DNA of 64,000 bases from Nemertoderma westbladi (taxonomy: Eukaryota > Xenacoelomorpha > Nemertodermatida > Nemertodermatidae). The position numbers were made by a program, and so were the translations under genes. Under the pieces are notes generated by a model. The model made no database searches. It was not told where the DNA came from and saw nothing but the letters and a program-made list of their open reading frames with translations. The stretch is from positions 1-64,000 of the forward strand of contig JAUCBJ010006743.1 of NCBI GenBank assembly GCA_032718475.1, read 5' to 3'. This document shows positions 53,001 to 64,000 of the stretch, one piece after another; the first letter of the stretch is position 1; each line of letters starts with the position of its first letter.

Positions 53001-56000
53001 GTTCCAGAACGTCTTTACTGATCCCCCCCAGGGGTGTGTTCCAGAACGTCTTTACTGATCCCCTCCAGGGGTGTGTTCCAGAACGTCTTTACTGATCCCC
53101 CCCAGGGTGTGTTCCAGAACGTCTTTACTGATCCCCCCCAGGGGTGTGTTCCAGAACGTCTTTACTGATCCCCCCAGGGGTGTGTTCCAGAACGTCTTTA
53201 CTGATCCCCCCCAGGGGTCTGTTCCAGAACGTCTTTACTGATCCCCCCAGGGGTGTGTTCCAGAACGTCTTTACTGATCCCCCCCAGGGTGTGTTCCAGA
53301 ACGTCTTTACTGATCCCCCCAGGGGTGTGTTCCAGAACGTCTTTACTGATCCCCCCAGGGGTGTGTTCCAGAACGTCTTTACTGATCCCCCCCCCCTCAG
53401 GAGTCTGTTCCAGAACGTCTTTACTGATCCCCCCCAGGGGTGTGTTCCAGAACGTCTTTACTGATCCCCTCCAGGGGTGTGTTCCAGAACGTCTTTACTG
53501 ATCCCCCCCAGGGGTGTGTTCCAGAACGTCTTTACTGATCCCCCCCAGGGGTGTGTTCCAGAACGTCTTTACTGATCCCCTCAGGGTGTGTTCCAGAACG
53601 TCTTTACTGATCCCCCTCAGGAGTCTGTTCCAGAACGTCTTTACTGATCCCCCCCAGGGGTGTGTTCCAGAACGTCTTTACTGATCCCCCCAGGGGTGTG
53701 TTCCAGAACGTCTTTACTGATCCCCCCCAGGGGTGTGTTCCAGAACGTCTTTACTGATCCCCCCAGGGTGTGTTCCAGAACGTCTTTACTGATCCCCCCA
53801 GGGGTGTGTTCTAGAACGTCTTTACTGATCCCCCCCCCTCAGGAGTCTGTTCCAGAACGTCTTTACTGATCCCCCCAGGGGTGTGTTCCAGAACGTCTTT
53901 ACTGATCCCCCCAGGGGTGTGTTCCAGAACGTCTTTACTGATCCCCCCAGGGTGTGTTCCAGAACGTCTTTACTGATCCCCCCAGGGGTGTGTTCCAGAA
54001 CGTCTTTACTGATCCCCCCCCTCAGGAGTCTGTTCCAGAACGTCTTTACTGATCCCCCCCAGGGGTGTGTTCCAGAACGTCTTTACTGATCCCCTCAGGG
54101 GTCTGTTCCAGAACGTCTTTACTGATCCCCCCAGGGGTGTGTTCTAGAACGTCTTTACTGATCCCCCCCAGGGGTGTGTTCCAGAACGTCTTTACTGATC
54201 CCCCCCAGGGGTGTGTTCCAGAACGTCTTTACTGATCCCCTCCAGGGGTGTGTTCCAGAACGTCTTTACTGATCCCCCCCAGGGGTCTGTTCCAGAACGT
54301 CTTTACTGATCCCCCCCAGGGGTGTGTTCTAGAACGTCTTTACTGATCCCCCCCAGGGGTCTGTTCCAGAACGTCTTTACTGATCCCCCCAGGGGTGTGT
54401 TCCAGAACGTCTTTACTGATCCCCCCCAGGGGTGTGTTCCAGAACGTCTTTACTGATCCCCCCCAGGGGTGTGTTCCAGAACGTCTTTACTGATCCCCCC
54501 AGGGGTGTGTTCCAGAACGTCTTTACTGATCCCCCCCAGGGGTGTGTTCCAGAACGTCTTTACTGATCCCCCCAGGGGTGTGTTCCAGAACGTCTTTACT
54601 GATCCCCCCCAGGGGTGTGTTCCAGAACGTCTTTACTGATCCCCCCAGGGTCTGTTCCAGAACGTCTTTACTGATCCCCCCAGGGGTGTGTTCTAGAACG
54701 TCTTTACTGATCCCCCCCCTCAGGAGTCTGTTCCAGAACGTCTTTACTGATCCCCCCAGGGGTGTGTTCCAGAACGTCTTTACTGATCCCCCCAGGGTGT
54801 GTTCCAGAACGTCTTTACTGATCCCCCCAGGGGTGTGTTCCAGAACGTCTTTACTGATCCCCCCAGGGGTGTGTTCCAGAACGTCTTTACTGATCCCCCC
54901 AGGGTGTGTTCCAGAACGTCTTTACTGATCCCCCCAGGGGTGTGTTCCAGAACGTCTTTACTGATCCCCCCAGGGGTGTGTTCCAGAACGTCTTTACTGA
55001 TCCCCCCAGGGGTGTGTTCCAGAACGTCTTTACTGATCCCCCTCAGGGGTGTGTTCCAGAACGTCTTTACTGATCCCCCCCAGGGGTGTGTTCCAGAACG
55101 TCTTTACTGATCCCCCCCCTCAGGAGTCTGTTCCAGAACGTCTTTACTGATCCCCCCAGGGGTGTGTTCCAGAACGTCTTTACTGATCCCCCCAGGGTGT
55201 GTTCCAGAACGTCTTTACTGATCCCCCCAGGGGTGTGTTCCAGAACGTCTTTACTGATCCCCCCAGGGGTGTGTTCCAGAACGTCTTTACTGATCCCCCC
55301 CAGGGGTGTGTTCCAGAACGTCTTTACTGATCCCCCCAGGGGTGTGTTCCAGAACGTCTTTACTGATCCCCCCAGGGGTGTGTTCCAGAACGTCTTTACT
55401 GATCCCCCCAGGGGTGTGTTCCAGAACGTCTTTACTGATCCCCCCAGGGGTGTGTTCCAGAACGTCTTTACTGATCCCCCCCAGGGGTGTGTTCCAGAAC
55501 GTCTTTACTGATCCCCCCAGGGGTGTGTTCCAGAACGTCTTTACTGATCCCCCCTCAGGGTCTGTTCCAGAACGTCTTTACTGATCCCCCCAGGGGTGTG
55601 TTCCAGAACGTCTTTACTGATCCCCCCAGGGGTGTGTTCCAGAACGTCTTTACTGATCCCCCCAGGGGTGTGTTCCAGAACGTCTTTACTGATCCCCCCC
55701 TCAGGGTCTGTTCCAGAACGTCTTTACTGATCCCCCCAGGGGTGTGTTCTAGAACGTCTTTACTGATCCCCCCCCTCAGGGGTCTGTTCCAGAACGTCTT
55801 TACTGATCCCCCCAGGGGTGTGTTCCAGAACGTCTTTACTGATCCCCCCAGGGGTGTGTTCCAGAACGTCTTTACTGATCCCCCCAGGGGTGTGTTCCAG
55901 AACGTCTTTACTGATCCCCCCAGGGGTGTGTTCCAGAACGTCTTTACTGATCCCCCCAGGGTGTGTTCCAGAACGTCTTTACTGATCCCCCCAGGGGTGT

Positions 56001-59000
56001 GTTCCAGAACGTCTTTACTGATCCCCCCCAGGGTGTGTTCCAGAACGTCTTTACTGATCCCCCCAGGGGTGTGTTCCAGAACGTCTTTACTGATCCCCCC
56101 AGGGGTGTGTTCCAGAACGTCTTTACTGATCCCCCCAGGGGTGTGTTCCAGAACGTCTTTACTGATCCCCCCAGGGGTGTGTTCCAGAACGTCTTTACTG
56201 ATCCCCCCAGGGGTGTGTTCCAGAACGTCTTTACTGATCCCCCCAGGGTGTGTTCCAGAACGTCTTTACTGATCCCCCCAGGGGTGTGTTCCAGAACGTC
56301 TTTACTGATCCCCCCCAGGGTGTGTTCCAGAACGTCTTTACTGATCCCCCCAGGGGTGTGTTCTAGAACGTCTTTACTGATCCCCCCTCAGGGTCTGTTC
56401 CAGAACGTCTTTACTGATCCCCCCAGGGGTGTGTTCCAGAACGTCTTTACTGATCCCCCCCAGGGTGTGTTCCAGAACGTCTTTACTGATCCCCCCAGGG
56501 TGTGTTCCAGAACGTCTTTACTGATCCCCCCAGGGGTGTGTTCCAGAACGTCTTTACTGATCCCCCCCAGGGTGTGTTCCAGAACGTCTTTACTGATCCC
56601 CCCAGGGGTGTGTTCCAGAACGTCTTTACTGATCCCCCCCAGGGGTGTGTTCCAGAACGTCTTTACTGATCCCCCCAGGGGTGTGTTCCAGAACGTCTTT
56701 ACTGATCCCCCCAGGGGTGTGTTCCAGAACGTCTTTACTGATCCCCCCAGGGGTGTGTTCCAGAACGTCTTTACTGATCCCCCCAGGGGTGTGTTCCAGA
56801 ACGTCTTTACTGATCCCCCCAGGGGTGTGTTCCAGAACGTCTTTACTGATCCCCCCAGGGGTGTGTTCCAGAACGTCTTTACTGATCCCCCCAGGGTGTG
56901 TTCCAGAACGTCTTTACTGATCCCCTCAGGGGTGTGTTCCAGAACGTCTTTACTGATCCCCCCAGGGGTGTGTTCCAGAACGTCTTTACTGATCCCCCCA
57001 GGGGTGTGTTCCAGAACGTCTTTACTGATCCCCCCAGGGGTGTGTTCCAGAACGTCTTTACTGATCCCCCCAGGGGTGTGTTCCAGAACGTCTTTACTGA
57101 TCCCCCCCAGGGGTGTGTTCCAGAACGTCTTTACTGATCCCCCCAGGGGTGTGTTCCAGAACGTCTTTACTGATCCCCCCAGGGGTGTGTTCCAGAACGT
57201 CTTTACTGATCCCCCCAGGGGTGTGTTCCAGAACGTCTTTACTGATCCCCCCAGGGGTGTGTTCCAGAACGTCTTTACTGATCCCCCCAGGGGTGTGTTC
57301 CAGAACGTCTTTACTGATCCCCCCAGGGGTGTGTTCCAGAACGTCTTTACTGATCCCCCCAGGGGTGTGTTCCAGAACGTCTTTACTGATCCCCCCAGGG
57401 GTGTGTTCCAGAACGTCTTTACTGATCCCCCCAGGGGTGTGTTCCAGAACGTCTTTACTGATCCCCCCAGGGGTGTGTTCCAGAACGTCTTTACTGATCC
57501 CCCCAGGGGTGTGTTCCAGAACGTCTTTACTGATCCCCCCAGGGGTGTGTTCCAGAACGTCTTTACTGATCCCCCCAGGGGTGTGTTCCAGAACGTCTTT
57601 ACTGATCCCCCCAGGGGTGTGTTCCAGAACGTCTTTACTGATCCCCCCAGGGGTGTGTTCCAGAACGTCTTTACTGATCCCCCCAGGGGTGTGTTCCAGA
57701 ACGTCTTTACTGATCCCCCCCAGGGGTGTGTTCCAGAACGTCTTTACTGATCCCCCCAGGGTGTGTTCCAGAACGTCTTTACTGATCCCCCCAGGGGTGT
57801 GTTCCAGAACGTCTTTACTGATCCCCCCAGGGGTGTGTTCCAGAACGTCTTTACTGATCCCCCCAGGGGTGTGTTCCAGAACGTCTTTACTGATCCCCCC
57901 AGGGGTGTGTTCCAGAACGTCTTTACTGATCCCCCCAGGGGTGTGTTCCAGAACGTCTTTACTGATCCCCCCAGGGGTGTGTTCCAGAACGTCTTTACTG
58001 ATCCCCCCAGGGGTGTGTTCCAGAACGTCTTTACTGATCCCCCCAGGGGTGTGTTCCAGAACGTCTTTACTGATCCCCCCAGGGGTGTGTTCCAGAACGT
58101 CTTTACTGATCCCCCCAGGGGTGTGTTCCAGAACGTCTTTACTGATCCCCCCAGGGGTGTGTTCCAGAACGTCTTTACTGATCCCCCCAGGGGTGTGTTC
58201 CAGAACGTCTTTACTGATCCCCCCAGGGGTGTGTTCCAGAACGTCTTTACTGATCCCCCCAGGGGTGTGTTCCAGAACGTCTTTACTGATCCCCCCAGGG
58301 GTGTGTTCCAGAACGTCTTTACTGATCCCCCCAGGGGTGTGTTCCAGAACGTCTTTACTGATCCCCCCAGGGGTGTGTTCCAGAACGTCTTTACTGATCC
58401 CCCCAGGGGTGTGTTCCAGAACGTCTTTACTGATCCCCCCAGGGGTGTGTTCCAGAACGTCTTTACTGATCCCCCCAGGGGTGTGTTCCAGAACGTCTTT
58501 ACTGATCCCCCCAGGGGTGTGTTCCAGAACGTCTTTACTGATCCCCCCAGGGGTGTGTTCCAGAACGTCTTTACTGATCCCCCCAGGGGTGTGTTCCAGA
58601 ACGTCTTTACTGATCCCCCCAGGGGTGTGTTCCAGAACGTCTTTACTGATCCCCCCAGGGGTGTGTTCCAGAACGTCTTTACTGATCCCCCCAGGGGTGT
58701 GTTCCAGAACGTCTTTACTGATCCCCCCAGGGGTGTGTTCCAGAACGTCTTTACTGATCCCCCCAGGGGTGTGTTCCAGAACGTCTTTACTGATCCCCCC
58801 AGGGGTGTGTTCCAGAACGTCTTTACTGATCCCCCCAGGGGTGTGTTCCAGAACGTCTTTACTGATCCCCCCAGGGGTGTGTTCCAGAACGTCTTTACTG
58901 ATCCCCCCAGGGGTGTGTTCCAGAACGTCTTTACTGATCCCCCCAGGGGTGTGTTCCAGAACGTCTTTACTGATCCCCCCAGGGGTGTGTTCCAGAACGT

Positions 59001-62000
59001 CTTTACTGATCCCCCCAGGGGTGTGTTCCAGAACGTCTTTACTGATCCCCCCAGGGGTGTGTTCCAGAACGTCTTTACTGATCCCCCCAGGGGTGTGTTC
59101 CAGAACGTCTTTACTGATCCCCCCAGGGGTGTGTTCCAGAACGTCTTTACTGATCCCCCCAGGGGTGTGTTCCAGAACGTCTTTACTGATCCCCCCAGGG
59201 GTGTGTTCCAGAACGTCTTTACTGATCCCCCCAGGGGTGTGTTCCAGAACGTCTTTACTGATCCCCCCAGGGGTGTGTTCCAGAACGTCTTTACTGATCC
59301 CCCCAGGGGTGTGTTCCAGAACGTCTTTACTGATCCCCCCAGGGGTGTGTTCCAGAACGTCTTTACTGATCCCCCCAGGGGTGTGTTCCAGAACGTCTTT
59401 ACTGATCCCCCCAGGGGTGTGTTCCAGAACGTCTTTACTGATCCCCCCAGGGGTGTGTTCCAGAACGTCTTTACTGATCCCCCCAGGGGTGTGTTCCAGA
59501 ACGTCTTTACTGATCCCCCCAGGGGTGTGTTCCAGAACGTCTTTACTGATCCCCCCAGGGGTGTGTTCCAGAACGTCTTTACTGATCCCCCCAGGGGTGT
59601 GTTCCAGAACGTCTTTACTGATCCCCCCAGGGGTGTGTTCCAGAACGTCTTTACTGATCCCCCCAGGGGTGTGTTCCAGAACGTCTTTACTGATCCCCCC
59701 AGGGGTGTGTTCCAGAACGTCTTTACTGATCCCCCCAGGGGTGTGTTCCAGAACGTCTTTACTGATCCCCCCAGGGGTGTGTTCCAGAACGTCTTTACTG
59801 ATCCCCCCAGGGGTGTGTTCCAGAACGTCTTTACTGATCCCCCCAGGGGTGTGTTCCAGAACGTCTTTACTGATCCCCCCAGGGGTGTGTTCCAGAACGT
59901 CTTTACTGATCCCCCCAGGGGTGTGTTCCAGAACGTCTTTACTGATCCCCCCAGGGGTGTGTTCCAGAACGTCTTTACTGATCCCCCCAGGGGTGTGTTC
60001 CAGAACGTCTTTACTGATCCCCCCAGGGGTGTGTTCCAGAACGTCTTTACTGATCCCCCCAGGGGTGTGTTCCAGAACGTCTTTACTGATCCCCCCAGGG
60101 GTGTGTTCCAGAACGTCTTTACTGATCCCCCCAGGGGTGTGTTCCAGAACGTCTTTACTGATCCCCCCAGGGGTGTGTTCCAGAACGTCTTTACTGATCC
60201 CCCCAGGGGTGTGTTCCAGAACGTCTTTACTGATCCCCCCAGGGGTGTGTTCCAGAACGTCTTTACTGATCCCCCCAGGGGTGTGTTCCAGAACGTCTTT
60301 ACTGATCCCCCCAGGGGTGTGTTCCAGAACGTCTTTACTGATCCCCCCAGGGGTGTGTTCCAGAACGTCTTTACTGATCCCCCCAGGGGTGTGTTCCAGA
60401 ACGTCTTTACTGATCCCCCCAGGGGTGTGTTCCAGAACGTCTTTACTGATCCCCCCAGGGGTGTGTTCCAGAACGTCTTTACTGATCCCCCCAGGGGTGT
60501 GTTCCAGAACGTCTTTACTGATCCCCCCAGGGGTGTGTTCCAGAACGTCTTTACTGATCCCCCCAGGGGTGTGTTCCAGAACGTCTTTACTGATCCCCCC
60601 AGGGGTGTGTTCCAGAACGTCTTTACTGATCCCCCCAGGGGTGTGTTCCAGAACGTCTTTACTGATCCCCCCAGGGGTGTGTTCCAGAACGTCTTTACTG
60701 ATCCCCCCAGGGGTGTGTTCCAGAACGTCTTTACTGATCCCCCCAGGGGTGTGTTCCAGAACGTCTTTACTGATCCCCCCAGGGGTGTGTTCCAGAACGT
60801 CTTTACTGATCCCCCCAGGGGTGTGTTCCAGAACGTCTTTACTGATCCCCCCAGGGGTGTGTTCCAGAACGTCTTTACTGATCCCCCCAGGGGTGTGTTC
60901 CAGAACGTCTTTACTGATCCCCCCAGGGGTGTGTTCCAGAACGTCTTTACTGATCCCCCCAGGGGTGTGTTCCAGAACGTCTTTACTGATCCCCCCAGGG
61001 GTGTGTTCCAGAACGTCTTTACTGATCCCCCCAGGGGTGTGTTCCAGAACGTCTTTACTGATCCCCCCAGGGGTGTGTTCCAGAACGTCTTTACTGATCC
61101 CCCCAGGGGTGTGTTCCAGAACGTCTTTACTGATCCCCCCAGGGGTGTGTTCCAGAACGTCTTTACTGATCCCCCCAGGGGTGTGTTCCAGAACGTCTTT
61201 ACTGATCCCCCCAGGGGTGTGTTCCAGAACGTCTTTACTGATCCCCCCAGGGGTGTGTTCCAGAACGTCTTTACTGATCCCCCCAGGGGTGTGTTCCAGA
61301 ACGTCTTTACTGATCCCCCCAGGGGTGTGTTCCAGAACGTCTTTACTGATCCCCCCAGGGGTGTGTTCCAGAACGTCTTTACTGATCCCCCCAGGGGTGT
61401 GTTCCAGAACGTCTTTACTGATCCCCCCAGGGGTGTGTTCCAGAACGTCTTTACTGATCCCCCCAGGGGTGTGTTCCAGAACGTCTTTACTGATCCCCCC
61501 AGGGGTGTGTTCCAGAACGTCTTTACTGATCCCCCCAGGGGTGTGTTCCAGAACGTCTTTACTGATCCCCCCAGGGGTGTGTTCCAGAACGTCTTTACTG
61601 ATCCCCCCAGGGGTGTGTTCCAGAACGTCTTTACTGATCCCCCCAGGGGTGTGTTCCAGAACGTCTTTACTGATCCCCCCAGGGGTGTGTTCCAGAACGT
61701 CTTTACTGATCCCCCCAGGGGTGTGTTCCAGAACGTCTTTACTGATCCCCCCAGGGGTGTGTTCCAGAACGTCTTTACTGATCCCCCCAGGGGTGTGTTC
61801 CAGAACGTCTTTACTGATCCCCCCAGGGGTGTGTTCCAGAACGTCTTTACTGATCCCCCCAGGGGTGTGTTCCAGAACGTCTTTACTGATCCCCCCAGGG
61901 GTGTGTTCCAGAACGTCTTTACTGATCCCCCCAGGGGTGTGTTCCAGAACGTCTTTACTGATCCCCCCAGGGGTGTGTTCCAGAACGTCTTTACTGATCC

Positions 62001-64000
62001 CCCCAGGGGTGTGTTCCAGAACGTCTTTACTGATCCCCCCAGGGGTGTGTTCCAGAACGTCTTTACTGATCCCCCCAGGGGTGTGTTCCAGAACGTCTTT
62101 ACTGATCCCCCCAGGGGTGTGTTCCAGAACGTCTTTACTGATCCCCCCAGGGGTGTGTTCCAGAACGTCTTTACTGATCCCCCCAGGGGTGTGTTCCAGA
62201 ACGTCTTTACTGATCCCCCCAGGGGTGTGTTCCAGAACGTCTTTACTGATCCCCCCAGGGGTGTGTTCCAGAACGTCTTTACTGATCCCCCCAGGGGTGT
62301 GTTCCAGAACGTCTTTACTGATCCCCCCAGGGGTGTGTTCCAGAACGTCTTTACTGATCCCCCCAGGGGTGTGTTCCAGAACGTCTTTACTGATCCCCCC
62401 AGGGGTGTGTTCCAGAACGTCTTTACTGATCCCCCCAGGGGTGTGTTCCAGAACGTCTTTACTGATCCCCCCAGGGGTGTGTTCCAGAACGTCTTTACTG
62501 ATCCCCCCAGGGGTGTGTTCCAGAACGTCTTTACTGATCCCCCCAGGGGTGTGTTCCAGAACGTCTTTACTGATCCCCCCAGGGGTGTGTTCCAGAACGT
62601 CTTTACTGATCCCCCCAGGGGTGTGTTCCAGAACGTCTTTACTGATCCCCCCAGGGGTGTGTTCCAGAACGTCTTTACTGATCCCCCCAGGGGTGTGTTC
62701 CAGAACGTCTTTACTGATCCCCCCAGGGGTGTGTTCCAGAACGTCTTTACTGATCCCCCCAGGGGTGTGTTCCAGAACGTCTTTACTGATCCCCCCAGGG
62801 GTGTGTTCCAGAACGTCTTTACTGATCCCCCCAGGGGTGTGTTCCAGAACGTCTTTACTGATCCCCCCAGGGGTGTGTTCCAGAACGTCTTTACTGATCC
62901 CCCCAGGGGTGTGTTCCAGAACGTCTTTACTGATCCCCCCAGGGGTGTGTTCCAGAACGTCTTTACTGATCCCCCCAGGGGTGTGTTCCAGAACGTCTTT
63001 ACTGATCCCCCCAGGGGTGTGTTCCAGAACGTCTTTACTGATCCCCCCAGGGGTGTGTTCCAGAACGTCTTTACTGATCCCCCCAGGGGTGTGTTCCAGA
63101 ACGTCTTTACTGATCCCCCCAGGGGTGTGTTCCAGAACGTCTTTACTGATCCCCCCAGGGGTGTGTTCCAGAACGTCTTTACTGATCCCCCCAGGGGTGT
63201 GTTCCAGAACGTCTTTACTGATCCCCCCAGGGGTGTGTTCCAGAACGTCTTTACTGATCCCCCCAGGGGTGTGTTCCAGAACGTCTTTACTGATCCCCCC
63301 AGGGGTGTGTTCCAGAACGTCTTTACTGATCCCCCCAGGGGTGTGTTCCAGAACGTCTTTACTGATCCCCCCAGGGGTGTGTTCCAGAACGTCTTTACTG
63401 ATCCCCCCAGGGGTGTGTTCCAGAACGTCTTTACTGATCCCCCCAGGGGTGTGTTCCAGAACGTCTTTACTGATCCCCCCAGGGGTGTGTTCCAGAACGT
63501 CTTTACTGATCCCCCCAGGGGTGTGTTCCAGAACGTCTTTACTGATCCCCCCAGGGGTGTGTTCCAGAACGTCTTTACTGATCCCCCCAGGGGTGTGTTC
63601 CAGAACGTCTTTACTGATCCCCCCAGGGGTGTGTTCCAGAACGTCTTTACTGATCCCCCCAGGGGTGTGTTCCAGAACGTCTTTACTGATCCCCCCAGGG
63701 GTGTGTTCCAGAACGTCTTTACTGATCCCCCCAGGGGTGTGTTCCAGAACGTCTTTACTGATCCCCCCAGGGGTGTGTTCCAGAACGTCTTTACTGATCC
63801 CCCCAGGGGTGTGTTCCAGAACGTCTTTACTGATCCCCCCAGGGGTGTGTTCCAGAACGTCTTTACTGATCCCCCCAGGGGTGTGTTCCAGAACGTCTTT
63901 ACTGATCCCCCCAGGGGTGTGTTCCAGAACGTCTTTACTGATCCCCCCAGGGGTGTGTTCCAGAACGTCTTTACTGATCCCCCCAGGGGTGTGTTCCAGA
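47049..64000. repeat. 36-bp satellite array, about 470 units, runs off the window
   Basis: The consensus unit consists of AGGGGTGTGTTCCAGAACGT followed by CTTTACTGATCCCCCC, 36 bp in all. The left part (47,049-57,765) has variants: C runs of 5-11, GGG for GGGG, TCTGT for TGTGT, GAGTCTGT, TTCTAGAA for TTCCAGAA, and a 7-bp GGGCCAG insertion in a few units at the outer edge. From about 57,766 to 64,000 every unit is identical. The length is a multiple of three, so two frames stay open (GVFQNVFTDPPR and VCSRTSLLIPPG), while the third has a stop in each unit. These ORFs follow from the repeat and are not evidence for a protein. Each unit has two dyads, GTTC-CA-GAAC and CCCC-CCA-GGGG. Confidence 0.98.
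57766..64000. repeat. Perfectly homogeneous part of the satellite
   Basis: The last departure from 36-bp periodicity is a 37-bp unit followed by a 35-bp unit at about 57,712-57,765. After this the sequence repeats exactly every 36 bp to the window edge, about 173 identical units. Confidence 0.95.

Noticed and set aside
47133-57750. Dozens of long ORFs (up to 595 codons) with 12-residue repeats
   Set aside because: The unit length of 36 bp keeps frames open automatically. The ORFs start and stop where single-base indels shift the phase, and there is no independent sign of coding.
47049-64000. Regular array considered as a CRISPR
   Set aside because: There are no unique spacers, the whole unit repeats, and the surroundings are clearly animal DNA.

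Overview
The window is animal nuclear DNA, most likely from a marine invertebrate. The evidence is one intact eukaryotic gene (ZFPL1, a Golgi membrane zinc-finger protein), BEL/Pao and APE-type non-LTR retrotransposons, a tRNA-derived SINE, and an AT-rich background full of short palindromes such as ACCGGT and AGGCCT. Those palindromes and the SINE tail remind me of echinoderm or hemichordate genomes, but this is only an impression. Nothing prokaryotic is present.

Layout. 1-5,314 is non-coding, with a 29-nt poly-C run, a SINE and small tandem duplications. 5,315-23,813 is a plus-strand region built around an old, broken BEL/Pao element. It holds an intact first ORF (486 aa), then a minus-strand non-LTR element (about 7,140-10,860) that itself carries a truncated second non-LTR copy, then a frameshifted gag-protease-RT-RNase H-integrase (about 11,050-18,683) with an unexplained 1.3-kb insert, then AT-rich spacer. 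A 1,072-codon ORF of unknown function (20,413-23,631) follows. Its reading frame continues past a TAG and is cut off by the next element.

23,814-38,058 is a 14.2-kb minus-strand BEL/Pao element. Its two LTRs (537 and 538 bp, about 99% identical) start TGT and end ACA, and a polypurine tract abuts the 3' LTR. It has three long intact ORFs: ORF1 (757 aa; charged repeats plus an Asn-rich tail), ORF2 (gag-pol, about 2,105 aa, all catalytic motifs present) and ORF3 (844 aa). ORF3 looks like a DEDD-type 3'-5' exonuclease of the RNase D/EXD1 kind joined to three perfect CCHC zinc knuckles. I consider this the best candidate for an undescribed system: a retrotransposon that carries its own nucleic-acid-binding exonuclease downstream of pol. 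A hairpin-forming minisatellite separates ORF2 from ORF3.

38,059-47,048 is AT-rich and holds the intronless ZFPL1 gene (41,483-42,415, minus), a possible small MITE, two degenerate tRNA-like sequences, and a 2.1-kb non-autonomous DNA transposon (43,875-45,999). That transposon has long, internally repeated inverted termini, a 9-bp target duplication and a 68-bp internal tandem array.

47,049-64,000 is a single 36-bp satellite array, roughly 470 units, running off the right edge. The left edge is variable, and the last 6.2 kb (about 173 units) is perfectly uniform. Apart from ZFPL1, every long ORF is transposon-derived or of unknown origin.
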